Shown: positions 17,971 to 26,500, counted from the first letter of the stretch. The stretch is 64,000 nt of DNA from an uncultured Mobilibacterium sp. (GCA_947254375.1 CAMYCF010000003.1:62001-126000); one strand, 5' to 3'. A program made the numbers and translations. Notes: generated from the letters alone by a model not told the origin.

Positions 17971-18331
17971 CGTACTTTTTATCTCCTTTCCCTTCGATTT
18001 TTACCACGACCCGGTTCGGGAGGCAGATGATGCTCTGCCCCGTTTTATTGATAGAGGCGTGGTGCACGCACACCTGATTTTTACAGGATGCCGAAGCCAT
18101 GCTGACGGCACCGTCCTTGATGAGAACGGTGTTTGAGCAGTTGTCGCGTTTTATTTTTACCTCGCGGTCCTCGTGGAGAGGATAAGTGCCGTAGCGCTCC
18201 CCGGCGACGTCGATCACGACTTTGTCACCGGCGGTGTTTGCGGTCGAAAGGGCGTAGCTCGTGGCAAGGCCCCAGACTACCAGCACGGCGAGGAGTATGA
18301 AATCAGCTTTTTTAAAAATACCTTTGAACAT
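17954..18331 (-). CDS. NusG domain II-containing secreted protein
   Basis: 125 residues: an N-terminal membrane anchor (about 10-30), then a NusG_II beta domain. The family motif C-K-N-Q-V-C-V-H-H-A-S-I-N-K-x-G-Q-x-I-I-C-L-P-N is complete. The Cys pairs and His suggest a redox or metal function on the outer face of the membrane, but none is proven. Only 25 nt separate its start from that of apbE on the other strand. The two ribosome-binding sites share that gap, so each promoter must lie within the opposite gene. Confidence 0.85.
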   Translation of the reverse strand: MFKGIFKKADFILLAVLVVWGLATSYALSTANTAGDKVVIDVAGERYGTYPLHEDREVKIKRDNCSNTVLIKDGAVSMASASCKNQVCVHHASINKTGQSIICLPNRVVVKIEGKGDKKYDAISN

Positions 18332-18356
18332 ATTTTCTCCGAGAAAGGAAGTGCCA

Positions 18357-19418
18357 ATGGATCACTATAAAAACCAAGTGAAAACATCGGTAAAATTTCT
18401 GCTAAAAACTGCGGCGGTCGCCATAGCGATCGTGCTTGTAATTATACCACAGACATCCTGTGCCTCAAAGAGCGCGGAACCCGTTGAAAAACAGTCGTAC
18501 TATCTCGATACGATATGCACGATATCCGTTTTCGACATGAAGGGCGGGATGACTAAGGCGAAGGCGGAAAAAGCGATCGATGCGACGTTCGACGAGTGCA
18601 GGAGGCTCGATAAAATGCTGAGCCCGAACGGTGAGGCGAGCGACATTTACCGCATCAATCAGGCCCACGGAGCTCCGGTGCAGGTGTCCGAGGAGACGGC
18701 GAAGATACTGAAGAGCGGTATCAAATACGGGGAGCTTTCGGACGGAGCGTTCGATATCACGATCGGCGGCGTCACCTCTTTGTGGGACTTCCATTCGGAT
18801 TCTCCGAAGGTGCCCGATCCGAACGAACTTGCGTCGGCGGTCGCGCATGTCGACTATCACAACCTCGAGGTGGACGGTACTACCGTCGTTCTGAAGGACC
18901 CTCAGGCGCAGGTAGACGTCGGAGGTCTTGCAAAGGGATATATATCCGATGTCGTTGCAGATGAGCTCGAAAATAGGGGCGTCACTTCCGCGATAGTGAA
19001 TCTCGGCGGGAACATAGTCGCCGTCGGCGAAAAGCCGGGCGGAAAGAAGTTCAACATCGGCATCGAGAAGCCGTATAGCGAGAGGACGGATCTGATCGCC
19101 GAAACGAAGGTGGCGAATAAAAATGTCATCACATCCGGCGTCTACGAGAGGATGTTCAAGGCGAACGGTAAGGTCTATCACCATGTCCTCGACCCGAAGA
19201 CGGGATACCCGGTCGTTACCGATCTCGATTCGGCGACGATCGTCGGGAGCCGCGGTAAATCAATGGATGCCGATGCCCTGAGCACGATATGCCTGATAAA
19301 AGGGAGCACGGCGGCAAAGGATCTTATCGAAGGGATGAAGGGATACGAAGGCCTCTTCTGTACGTCGGACGGAACGATCACGATGACGTCCGGGATGAAG
19401 GCGAAGAAGGTTAAGTAG
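18357..19418 (+). CDS. apbE: ApbE-family FAD:protein FMN transferase (lipoprotein)
   Basis: About 353 residues. It transfers FMN from FAD to a Thr or Ser on target proteins such as RnfG and RnfD on the outer side of the membrane. An N-terminal hydrophobic helix ends in Q-T-S-C, a weak lipobox. Core motifs: S-P-N-G-E-A-S-D-I-Y near residue 85, VDVGGLAKGYISD (about 186-198) for FAD phosphate binding, and HHVLDPKTGYPV with the Mg-binding Asp (about 279-290). The ATG at 18357 follows AAAGGAAG at 5 nt. A longer frame from 18261 overlaps the divergent gene and is rejected. Confidence 0.93.
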   Translation: MDHYKNQVKTSVKFLLKTAAVAIAIVLVIIPQTSCASKSAEPVEKQSYYLDTICTISVFDMKGGMTKAKAEKAIDATFDECRRLDKMLSPNGEASDIYRINQAHGAPVQVSEETAKILKSGIKYGELSDGAFDITIGGVTSLWDFHSDSPKVPDPNELASAVAHVDYHNLEVDGTTVVLKDPQAQVDVGGLAKGYISDVVADELENRGVTSAIVNLGGNIVAVGEKPGGKKFNIGIEKPYSERTDLIAETKVANKNVITSGVYERMFKANGKVYHHVLDPKTGYPVVTDLDSATIVGSRGKSMDADALSTICLIKGSTAAKDLIEGMKGYEGLFCTSDGTITMTSGMKAKKVK

Positions 19419-19421
19419 CGG

Positions 19422-19487
19422 ATCTCAAAGGCACGAACATCTCAGAGGAGCGTACATCTCAAAGGAGAGGACATATAAGAGGCGCGC
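19422..19487 (+). repeat. Four degenerate 17-bp tandem repeats
   Basis: Units start at 19422, 19439, 19456 and 19473, the last being 15 bp. The first three share ATCTCA(A/G)AGG followed by a variable segment ending in AC. They lie between the apbE stop and its terminator and do not encode an obvious peptide. Confidence 0.7.
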
Positions 19488-19502
19488 ATTTCCATAAGGA
19501 CA

Positions 19503-19540
19503 AAAGCGGGGCTGTCGTTGACGGTCCCGCTTTCGCTTTT
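19503..19540 (+). terminator. Rho-independent terminator after apbE
   Basis: AAAGCGGG / CCCGCTTT stem (19503-19510, 19526-19533) followed by CGCTTTT. Confidence 0.75.
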
Positions 19541-19598
19541 GCCTGAAAGGATGTTGGTATGATTTTTTTTCGCGCCCTGACCTGCGCGCGCACCGATT

Positions 19599-20156
19599 TT
19601 AATTTTTTCTCGCGTCCGCGATCATGACTTTAAGCGGGGTGCGGAGAAGCGCTTTTGCAAGCAACGCCGCGACCACGCAGCCGCCCGCCGTCTGAAGGGC
19701 GTTGAAAGGAATTCCGAGCATCGGTGCCTTGGCATTCCCGTAGATAACCCACTCCGCGATGTAGTATCCGCCGACGGAGAGGACAGTGCATGCGATCATG
19801 TATATCACCTCGCGCACGCCGAAGACGAACGAAGGGACCGAACCGTTTTTTTCGGCCTTCGCAGCCGAAGCCGAAAGGGAAGCCGCCATTATCAGTACCA
19901 TGCAAAGTTTTATCGCAAAAGTCCACGGAGCCCATATCGCGTATCCGCCGATGATATCGGCGAGCGAAGCGCCGACTGCTCCTGCGAAGCACGCGTATTT
20001 GCGGGGAAGCAGGAACGCCGCCAATATGACTACGACATCGCCGAGATGAATGTATCCCGGGCCGATCGGGACCTTGAAAAACAGGGTCGCGACTACGGCC
20101 ATCGCCGTCAGCAGCGCGGTCATCACCAAAAGCGTTGTGGAATTCTTTTTATCCAT
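19599..20156 (-). CDS. ECF transporter S component (substrate-binding membrane subunit)
   Basis: About 185 residues and six membrane helices. The pattern 'GPGYIHLGDVVVILAAFLLP' followed by 'GASLADIIGGYAIWAPWTFAIKLCMVLIM' is typical of ECF S components of the PF07155-like group, which bind vitamins or precursors and use a shared EcfAAT module encoded elsewhere. The ATG at 20156 is preferred, with AAAGAGG 9 nt upstream. A longer frame to 20234 would run through the promoter. It faces a MocR regulator across overlapping promoters, which by analogy with PdxR systems suggests a vitamin B6 compound as substrate. That is inference. Confidence 0.82.
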   Translation of the reverse strand: MDKKNSTTLLVMTALLTAMAVVATLFFKVPIGPGYIHLGDVVVILAAFLLPRKYACFAGAVGASLADIIGGYAIWAPWTFAIKLCMVLIMAASLSASAAKAEKNGSVPSFVFGVREVIYMIACTVLSVGGYYIAEWVIYGNAKAPMLGIPFNALQTAGGCVVAALLAKALLRTPLKVMIADARKN

Positions 20157-20190
20157 AATAAAAAACCTCTTTTTAATTCTCTCGGGTAGA

Positions 20191-20219
20191 TTGAATGTTT
20201 TATCGAACGCGTATATAAT
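20191..20219 (+). promoter_or_regulatory. Promoter of the MocR gene
   Basis: TTGAAT (20191-20196), a 17-nt spacer and TATAAT (20214-20219). Confidence 0.8.
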
Positions 20220-20238
20220 AACAGAGAACTGCATACAA
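20210..20238 (-). promoter_or_regulatory. Promoter of the ECF S-component gene
   Basis: On the minus strand, TTGTAT (20238-20233), a 17-nt spacer and TATACG (20215-20210). The -10 boxes of the two divergent promoters overlap. GCATA / TATGC (20231-20248) flanks the region as a possible operator. Confidence 0.6.
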
Positions 20239-20292
20239 CAAAATATGCAAAAACGATAAAATTTTACAATACAGATACGGAGATTTTACTTT

Positions 20293-21705
20293 ATGAACGG
20301 CAGAAAACTCAACTTGGATGACAGATCATCAAAGAATTTATATATACAGATCTACGAGACGATAAAAGGCGACATAATCAGCGGCGCGATGCCGAAGGGG
20401 TCGAAGCTGCCGTCGCTCAGAAGGCTGGCGGAAGACAACGGGATAAGCGTCACGACGGTCGAGACCGCGTACGATCAACTTCTCGTCGAGGGGTACATCG
20501 AGAGCAGGCCGAAGTCCGGCTACTACGTCAGCGACAGGATCGAGCCGCAGGGCGAAGAGGGCGGAGCCGAGAAGTCGGAGGACAGCCTGGAAGATCTGCT
20601 CGCGGGCGAAGCCGCGACGGGCGGGCACGACATGTCGATCATCTACGATGAGGAGAGCTTCGATTTCTCGAAATGGAAGAAGTGCATGAACCGCGTTTTC
20701 AACGAATATTCTCACGTCCTCATGACGGAGGCCGACGTCCAGGGCGAACCGGCGCTCAGATACGAGATCGCGAAATACCTTCTGAACAGCAGAGGCGTAA
20801 AATGCTCACCCGAAAGGATCGTCGTCGGAGCGGGATCCCAGCAGCTGACGAAGCACCTGATCAGGATACTCCGAAGGATCGGGATAAGGAACGTCGCCAC
20901 GGAAACGCCGGGGTACGGCCCGATACGCGAAGTCTTCAGCGAAGACGGGTTCCTCCTTTCGAGGATACCGGTGAACGAGGACGGGATCGAAATAGAGAAA
21001 CTTCCCATAAATATGAGAAGCCTCGTCTGCGTCAGCCCGTCGAACCACTTGCCGAGCGGCGCCGTGATGCCGATCGGAAGGCGGTACGAGCTGATCAAGT
21101 GGGCGAGCGAAAACGACAGCTACATATTCGAAGACGACTACGACAGCGAGCTTAGGTACTTCGGCAGACCGATACCGGCGCTCTCCGGCATCGACAGATC
21201 GGGCCGCGTCATATACCTCGGGTCGTTCTCGTCGACGCTTTTCGAGTCGATCAAAATAAGCTACATGGTCCTTCCGGAAGAGCTGATGACCATTTACGAC
21301 GAGATCAAGGACAGGTACGGCCAGACGTGCTCGAAATCCGAGCAGATATGCCTCGCGCTCTACATGGAAGAAGGCCACTATTACCGCCACAACAAAAAGC
21401 TCAGAAGGCTCTACGCGTCCAAGCTCGACACGACGATGAAACTCTTTGAAAAAGAGGGCTCTGACAGGATCGAAGCGGTGAATTCGCAGTCCGGAATGAC
21501 GGTGATGCTGAGGGTAAAAACGGATCTCACCGCGGACCGGATATGCTCCGTCGCGGAGACGCTTGGCCTCATGATGAGACCGGTCGACGACCTCTGCACG
21601 GATGAGGTAAAAGTGGTGTCCTTCTATTTTTACCGCGTATCAGAGGCGCTCCTCACGCTTTTGATAAAAATGTTCGTCAAGAAAATAAAAAATGCGAAGG
21701 CGTAG
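20293..21705 (+). CDS. MocR-type GntR regulator with aminotransferase domain
   Basis: 470 residues. There is an N-terminal winged helix of the GntR family (about 12-80: QIYETIKGDIISGAMPKGSKLPSLRRLAEDNGISVTTVETAYDQL, with spaces removed only here by motif), then a ~360-residue fold-type I aminotransferase domain. The pyridine-binding D in EDDYDSELRYFGRP is present. The position that normally holds the PLP Schiff-base lysine (G-S/T-F-S-K-T-L) reads G-S-F-S-S-T-L, so Lys is replaced by Ser. MocR proteins such as PdxR and GabR sense PLP or amino compounds. This one may bind ligand without an aldimine. It is divergent from the ECF S component, its likely target. Confidence 0.88.
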   Translation: MNGRKLNLDDRSSKNLYIQIYETIKGDIISGAMPKGSKLPSLRRLAEDNGISVTTVETAYDQLLVEGYIESRPKSGYYVSDRIEPQGEEGGAEKSEDSLEDLLAGEAATGGHDMSIIYDEESFDFSKWKKCMNRVFNEYSHVLMTEADVQGEPALRYEIAKYLLNSRGVKCSPERIVVGAGSQQLTKHLIRILRRIGIRNVATETPGYGPIREVFSEDGFLLSRIPVNEDGIEIEKLPINMRSLVCVSPSNHLPSGAVMPIGRRYELIKWASENDSYIFEDDYDSELRYFGRPIPALSGIDRSGRVIYLGSFSSTLFESIKISYMVLPEELMTIYDEIKDRYGQTCSKSEQICLALYMEEGHYYRHNKKLRRLYASKLDTTMKLFEKEGSDRIEAVNSQSGMTVMLRVKTDLTADRICSVAETLGLMMRPVDDLCTDEVKVVSFYFYRVSEALLTLLIKMFVKKIKNAKA

Positions 21706-21715
21706 GCCCCCGCAT
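21681..21715 (-). terminator. Terminator of birA (minus strand)
   Basis: On the minus strand a 10-bp stem (ATGCGGGGGC / GCCTTCGCAT, two G-U pairs) with a 4-nt loop precedes TTTTTTATTTT. It overlaps the last codons of the convergent MocR gene. Confidence 0.75.
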
Positions 21716-21770
21716 AGATAAAAAGGTAACATAAATTTTAATGCCCGGTCAGACCCGGCCGCCGAAATTT

Positions 21771-22796
21771 TTAGAAAAAAGGCAGGATCGAAGCCTCGCC
21801 GCCGCACACGGAGATCTCCCTCCCTGCGTCCGGACCGGTGCGGGCTTTTACAACGAGCGCAAAATCGTCACCGACGGAAACGGCGTCCGCCTCAAACGAC
21901 TCCCTCCCCGGAGCGGAAACGAGCACGTGCTTTCCCGGCGTGATGCAGTGATCCCTGTATCTGGCGGCGAATAGCGATGTGTCGACGGATGTTTTATCGC
22001 GGAACAGATCTTCCAACTTCTTCGTGACGGAAACTATGATCTCCTCGCGAGTGAACTTAGGGAAGTCCTCGTCGGAAAGGAAGCCCGCGATCCTCTTGAG
22101 GTCATCAGGAAGCGGCGAAGAAAAGCAGTTTATGCCTATGCCGATGATGATCCGTTCGAATCCGGCCTCTTCGATGCTCGATATGCCTTCGGTCAGGATG
22201 CCGGCGACCTTTCGGTCACCTTTATAGATGTCGTTGACCCACTTGATCCCGAAGTCGCAGCCGCACAGTTCGGAAAGCGTTTCGCGCACGGCGACAGCCG
22301 TCCCCGCGGTTATGCTCATCGCATCGGTGACAGGGAACATCGGGTGGAATACGTATGACATATAGATGCCCATGCCGCCCGGCGAAAAGAAAGATCTTCC
22401 CGAGCGTCCGCGGCCCGCGGTCTGCTCATCGGCGACGATCAGGGCAGGGAGCTCATCGAAAGGGACGAGCTTCGCGCAGTCGTTTGTCGACGGGGCGGAG
22501 TCGAGCACCGTGATTTTAGGGACTTTGTGACCCAAAGCGGTCTCGAGATATTTGGCCGAGATCACGTCGGCGTGTTTTTCCAGCGAATAGCCGTGGCTCT
22601 GCTCCGAAGTTATCGCGTAACCGAGATCGCAAAGCCTGTGGATGCTTTTACATACGGCGTTCCGTGATATCCCGAGCTCGGCGCCTATATCGCTGCCGGA
22701 GAGGAAAGTCCTCCCGCCGTCCGCGTCGTTTCTGCGGGCGTCGATGAGCATCCCCAGAATGGCGGCGCATGTATCGTTCAAATGATTGTTTTTCAT
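21771..22796 (-). CDS. birA: Biotin--[acetyl-CoA-carboxylase] ligase / biotin repressor
   Basis: 341 residues. It has an N-terminal winged helix (SGSDIGAELGISRNAVCKSIHRL, about 35-57) that in bifunctional BirA represses biotin genes, a catalytic domain with the biotinyl-AMP loop GRGRSGRSFFSP (about 124-135) and KWVNDIYKGDRKVAGILTE, and a C-terminal SH3-like domain. It activates biotin and attaches it to carboxylases. The ATG at 22796 has GAGGAG 6 nt upstream; an in-frame GTG at 22814 lacks a site. No canonical TTGTTAAC-type BirA operator is visible nearby. Confidence 0.93.
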   Translation of the reverse strand: MKNNHLNDTCAAILGMLIDARRNDADGGRTFLSGSDIGAELGISRNAVCKSIHRLCDLGYAITSEQSHGYSLEKHADVISAKYLETALGHKVPKITVLDSAPSTNDCAKLVPFDELPALIVADEQTAGRGRSGRSFFSPGGMGIYMSYVFHPMFPVTDAMSITAGTAVAVRETLSELCGCDFGIKWVNDIYKGDRKVAGILTEGISSIEEAGFERIIIGIGINCFSSPLPDDLKRIAGFLSDEDFPKFTREEIIVSVTKKLEDLFRDKTSVDTSLFAARYRDHCITPGKHVLVSAPGRESFEADAVSVGDDFALVVKARTGPDAGREISVCGGEASILPFF

Positions 22797-22829
22797 GGCA
22801 TTCTCCTCATACACGCCTAATTATAGTCC

Positions 22830-22845
22830 TGCCGGCGCGCCGGCA
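22830..22845. repeat. Perfect 16-bp GC palindrome between birA and surE
   Basis: TGCCGGCGCGCCGGCA, self-complementary over its whole length, in an otherwise A+T-rich spacer. It could be an operator or a cruciform. Confidence 0.5.
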
Positions 22846-22911
22846 CAACGATTTAAGGTATAAAGGATGTAAAAGAGGCGGAGCAAAAAATAAAAGCAGT
22901 CGTCGCAAAGC

Positions 22912-22928
22912 GGTAAAATGTGGTAAAA
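22912..22928 (+). promoter_or_regulatory. Direct repeat at the likely surE promoter
   Basis: Two copies of GTAAAAT separated by GTG (-10-like TAAAAT in each), about 45 nt before the surE start. No good -35 box is visible. Confidence 0.35.
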
Positions 22929-22972
22929 TACTTTGGTCCGCGACGACGGACATCTGAAGAAAGGAAAAGAAT

Positions 22973-24352
22973 ATGCGGGTAATCGTAACGAACGACGACG
23001 GCATCGATGCCGCCGGAATAAAAGCCTTGGTCGCAGCCATGTCCATGCACGCGAAAGTCTGTGTTTTCGCGCCTTCGCGGCAGATGAGCGCATCGAGCCA
23101 GCGCATATCACTGAGAGATAAGATCCTTTGCAGAAAGGTGAAAATGCAGGACGCCGACATGGCATACGCCATCGACGGCACGCCCGCGGACTGCGTAAAA
23201 TTCGGGATACAGGAGCTTGAAGCCAAAGGCCTTAAGGTCGACTACATCTTCAGCGGCATCAACATGGGCTCAAACGGCGGAGCGGACACCCACTACTCCG
23301 GGACCGTCGGCGCCGCATTCGAGGGTGCGATGAACGGCTATCACTCGATCGCCATGTCGGTCGATTCGCATCAGGCGGAACACTTCAAATATATATGTAA
23401 AATGATACCGGACCTAATGGAGCTCTCATCACAGCTCGACCCGTCCGTGGTGCTGAACGTCAACGCACCGAACGAGCCGGAGTGGAAGGTAAAAGGCACG
23501 AGGCTCACGAGCACGGGCGACCGCACTTTTATAGATCATCTGATGCACGAGGACGACGATCGTGAAAGTCTCGCAGCTCCGAATTCAAACGGCTCGAACG
23601 GCGCGAACGGCACTTCAGACGACGACAAGCCTAAGAAGAAAGCCGTATCGATAAAAGAGGGCTACTATTCATATCACGGCGTCGCGCAGGACTTCACCGG
23701 CCTCACCGATGAAGCCGACCTCGTCGCCCTCCACAACGGATATGCGACGATAACGCCGCTCCTCACGGACATCACCGACATCAAGTCGCTCAGGCGCATG
23801 AAGTATCCTAAAATCGACACGACGCTGGTGCTTTTCATCGATTTTCAGAACGACATCATCGATAAAATGAGAAAGCCCGATCAGCTCCGAAACAACGCGG
23901 TAAAATTCGCGAAATGCATGGAGCATCTCGGCGCCTTCCCGATCATGGCCCACCGCCGCACATCGGAAAACGGACTCGCTTTCAAGCCTCTCAGGAAAGC
24001 CCTCGGCAAGTTCGAGCGCATCGACAGGCTCGACATGGACTGCTTCGGAAACGCCGGTTTTGAGGAGGTCATCGATGAGAAGGACCCGGCGCGGGTAGTG
24101 ATCGCGGGCGTGGAAGCCCACCTGTCCGTACTTCAGACGGCGCTTTCCTTCAGAGAGCGCGGCTACGAAGTCATCGTGATAAAGGACTGCTGCGCGTCGG
24201 CGAAAAAAGAAGACTTAGAGACGGCCATGGATCTCCTGGCGGCAAACGGCTGCACCGTCACGACATACGAGGCGTTCGCGTATTACATGCTCGGGCGCAG
24301 CGGTAAAACGACGTACGGAGCGATCGAACGGATAGTATCGGATCCGGAATAA
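22973..24352 (+). CDS. surE: SurE 5'-nucleotidase fused to an isochorismatase-like domain
   Basis: 459 residues; SurE alone is ~250. Residues 1 to ~270 are SurE, a metal-dependent nucleoside monophosphate phosphatase. NDDGI is at 8-12, and SGINMGSNGGADTHYSGTVG lies near 100. A low-complexity Asn/Gly/Asp/Lys insert lies near 195-225. Residues ~280-445 are a cysteine-hydrolase (isochorismatase-like) fold with the catalytic Asp in LFIDFQND, but the nucleophile site reads G-V-E-A-H-L-S-V-L-Q-T, with Ser where Cys is expected. The second domain may therefore be inactive or altered. The gene heads an operon with the OFA transporter (20-nt gap). Confidence 0.9.
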   Translation: MRVIVTNDDGIDAAGIKALVAAMSMHAKVCVFAPSRQMSASSQRISLRDKILCRKVKMQDADMAYAIDGTPADCVKFGIQELEAKGLKVDYIFSGINMGSNGGADTHYSGTVGAAFEGAMNGYHSIAMSVDSHQAEHFKYICKMIPDLMELSSQLDPSVVLNVNAPNEPEWKVKGTRLTSTGDRTFIDHLMHEDDDRESLAAPNSNGSNGANGTSDDDKPKKKAVSIKEGYYSYHGVAQDFTGLTDEADLVALHNGYATITPLLTDITDIKSLRRMKYPKIDTTLVLFIDFQNDIIDKMRKPDQLRNNAVKFAKCMEHLGAFPIMAHRRTSENGLAFKPLRKALGKFERIDRLDMDCFGNAGFEEVIDEKDPARVVIAGVEAHLSVLQTALSFRERGYEVIVIKDCCASAKKEDLETAMDLLAANGCTVTTYEAFAYYMLGRSGKTTYGAIERIVSDPE

Positions 24353-24372
24353 AAAGAAAGGAAATTACTAAA

Positions 24373-25626
24373 ATGAAAAACGCAAAACAACCGCTTTATT
24401 TGCTCGTCGGGACGGTGGAACTTCTGTTCCTCGGATTGATCTACGCATGGTCGATATTCAAAGTTCCGTTCTCAAAGATTTTTACGGACTGGACCATACA
24501 GCAGATCTCCATGACTTTTACCATTTCGATGATATTTTTCTGCCTCGGCGGATTTTTCGGAGGGACCTTATCGAAGAAGGTCGCCGTTAAAGTCAGACTG
24601 GCGGCTGCAGGCATCATGCTTTTCGTCGGATTCTTCGCAGTATCGATGCTGAATACGGCAGACTCCGCCGGAAGCCTGATCAGGATATACATCTTCTACG
24701 GAGCGATCGGCGGAACGGGCGTCGGCATCGGATATAACGCCGTTATTTCGACGGTAACGAAATGGTTCCCTGACAATGTCGGACTTGCTTCCGGCATAAT
24801 GCTCATGGGATTCGGCCTCGGAGGACTCGCACTCGGAAGCATCGTAAACGGCATCATCAATTCGCAGGGCATATTCGCTGCGTTCAGGATCATAGCGATC
24901 TCGATCGCTGTCGTAGTTGCGATCGGCGTGCTCGTTCTGAGGAACCCTAAAGACGGTGAAATAGTCTCGAAAAAGGAGCTCGAAGCACATGCCGAGACCG
25001 AAGATCCGGAGGCGCAGGGCAGGATAGCCGTTCCGACGAAGGATTACACGGTCCGCGACATGGTCGGAACGAAGAGGTTCTGGGTATTCTTCGTTTGGAC
25101 GATCGCGCTCAACTCGGCGGGACTTCTCGTCATCAGCAGCGCAGCCAACATATCGGTAGCGTTCGGCGGTACGGTCGTTCTCGGACTGATCGTTTCGCTC
25201 TTCAACGGAGTCGGAAGGATCTTCGCGGGAGCCAACTTCGATAAATTCGGAAGAAAGCCTGCGACGCTCGTAAACACTTCGTTCATGCTCTTAGCGGGAA
25301 TACTTTTGATCGCGGGCGCATTCACAAAGGCACTCGAGCTGATCGTTGTGGGGCTCGTGTTCGTCGGCATCGCATACGGCGGTACGCCTACGCTCACATC
25401 GGCATACATCAATAAAAGTTTCGGCGCTAAAAACTTTGCCGCAAACTTCAGTGTGGCCAACTTCTCGCTGATCCCGGCCGCGATCATCGGGCCTACGTGC
25501 TCGGCGAAACTGCTCGAATCTTCGGGCGGCTCATACACGACGAATTTCTACGCGATCGTGATCTTCTCGGCCATCGCTGTAGTGCTGTGGGCGGTGCTCA
25601 ACGGAGTAAGTAAGAAGGAAGGATAA
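24373..25626 (+). CDS. OFA-family MFS transporter (oxalate/formate antiporter-like)
   Basis: 417 residues, 12 membrane helices, with the OFA signature near the N-terminus (LGLIYAWSIFKVPF) and G-rich helices 4-5 (GGTGVGIGYNAVISTVTKWFPD). The family moves small carboxylates such as oxalate, formate or lactate; the substrate here is unknown. A polar loop lies between helices 6 and 7 (about 195-225). AAAGGAAA precedes the ATG. It is sandwiched between the surE fusion and an ADP-ribosylglycohydrolase with almost no gaps, so the three are co-expressed. Confidence 0.88.
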   Translation: MKNAKQPLYLLVGTVELLFLGLIYAWSIFKVPFSKIFTDWTIQQISMTFTISMIFFCLGGFFGGTLSKKVAVKVRLAAAGIMLFVGFFAVSMLNTADSAGSLIRIYIFYGAIGGTGVGIGYNAVISTVTKWFPDNVGLASGIMLMGFGLGGLALGSIVNGIINSQGIFAAFRIIAISIAVVVAIGVLVLRNPKDGEIVSKKELEAHAETEDPEAQGRIAVPTKDYTVRDMVGTKRFWVFFVWTIALNSAGLLVISSAANISVAFGGTVVLGLIVSLFNGVGRIFAGANFDKFGRKPATLVNTSFMLLAGILLIAGAFTKALELIVVGLVFVGIAYGGTPTLTSAYINKSFGAKNFAANFSVANFSLIPAAIIGPTCSAKLLESSGGSYTTNFYAIVIFSAIAVVLWAVLNGVSKKEG

Positions 25627-25627
25627 A

Positions 25628-26419
25628 ATGCTCGGAGCGATAATAGGTGACATAGTCGGTTCCAGGTTCGAATGGAACAACTGCAGAAGCAAGGATTTTG
25701 AGTTTTTCGCTGAGAATTGTTTCCCGACGGACGACAGCATAATGACGCTCGCAATAGGAAAAGCGCTCCTGGAGAGCAGGGACGATTTCAGCGATCTGTC
25801 TGCGCTGGCCGTCAAATATATGCAGGAACTCGGGAACATCTATCCGTTCGCCGGATACGGCGGCAGGTTCTCGGGGTGGCTGATCGCGGATCGCCCGGAG
25901 CCGTACAACAGTTTCGGCAACGGCTCGGCCATGAGGGTGTCGGGAGTGGCTTTTGCGGCGAAAGACGAGCACTACGTAAAATTCCTGTCGCGCAAAGTAA
26001 CGGCGGTCACGCACGATCACCCGGAGGGGCTGAAAGGCGCTGAAGCCGTCGCTCTGGCTACCTACCTTGCCCGCACGGGCAAGAGCCTGCAGGAGATAAA
26101 AGACCGAATCGAACGTGATTATTACACGCTTGATTTTACGCTCGACGAGATACGCGAAACCTACAGATTCAACGAGACGTGCCAGGGCTCCGTCCCGCAG
26201 GCTCTCGAAGCCGTTTTCGAGTCGACGGATTTCGAAGACGCGATAAGGAACGCGATATCGATAGGCGGTGACAGCGACACGATCGCCGCAATGGCGGGGG
26301 CGGTGGCTGCGGCCCACTACGGAATACCGCCGGAGATCCGTGAGCGTGCCGTCGGTTTTCTCGATGAGAGGCTGGCCGGGCTTCTCGCGGAGTTCGAGGA
26401 GAGATGCGGGAGAGAGTAG
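25628..26419 (+). CDS. ADP-ribosylglycohydrolase-family protein
   Basis: 263 residues. The DraG/ARH fold motifs are present: GAIIGDIVGSRFE at the N-terminus, PTDDSIMTLA (about 36-45) for the first Mg ligands, GNGSAMR (about 98-104), and SIGGDSDTIAAMAGA (about 215-229) for the second metal pair. Such enzymes remove ADP-ribose from proteins, nucleic acids or small molecules. The ATG is 1 nt after the OFA gene's stop, and its ribosome-binding site lies inside that gene, so translation is coupled. With a neighbouring nucleotidase, a role in nucleotide or ADP-ribose salvage is possible. Confidence 0.88.
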   Translation: MLGAIIGDIVGSRFEWNNCRSKDFEFFAENCFPTDDSIMTLAIGKALLESRDDFSDLSALAVKYMQELGNIYPFAGYGGRFSGWLIADRPEPYNSFGNGSAMRVSGVAFAAKDEHYVKFLSRKVTAVTHDHPEGLKGAEAVALATYLARTGKSLQEIKDRIERDYYTLDFTLDEIRETYRFNETCQGSVPQALEAVFESTDFEDAIRNAISIGGDSDTIAAMAGAVAAAHYGIPPEIRERAVGFLDERLAGLLAEFEERCGRE

Positions 26420-26421
26420 GC

Positions 26422-26447
26422 TTACGAAGTTTTTATCGGCTTCGTAA
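26422..26447 (+). other. Hairpin after the ADP-ribosylglycohydrolase gene
   Basis: Perfect 8-bp stem TTACGAAG / CTTCGTAA with a 10-nt T-rich loop but no 3' T-run. It may be an RNA-stabilising 3' hairpin. Confidence 0.4.
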
Positions 26448-26500
26448 AAGTCGGGAAAGGCTCGAAAATCCCGGGAACATAAAAATGAATGACATAGATC

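Noticed and set aside
18261..18356. Longer ApbE start at 18261
   Set aside because: It would overlap the divergent NusG-II gene and add 32 residues before a proper lipoprotein signal. The ATG at 18357 has a good ribosome-binding site.
19422..19487. CRISPR-like repeat
   Set aside because: Period of 17 bp with no spacers.
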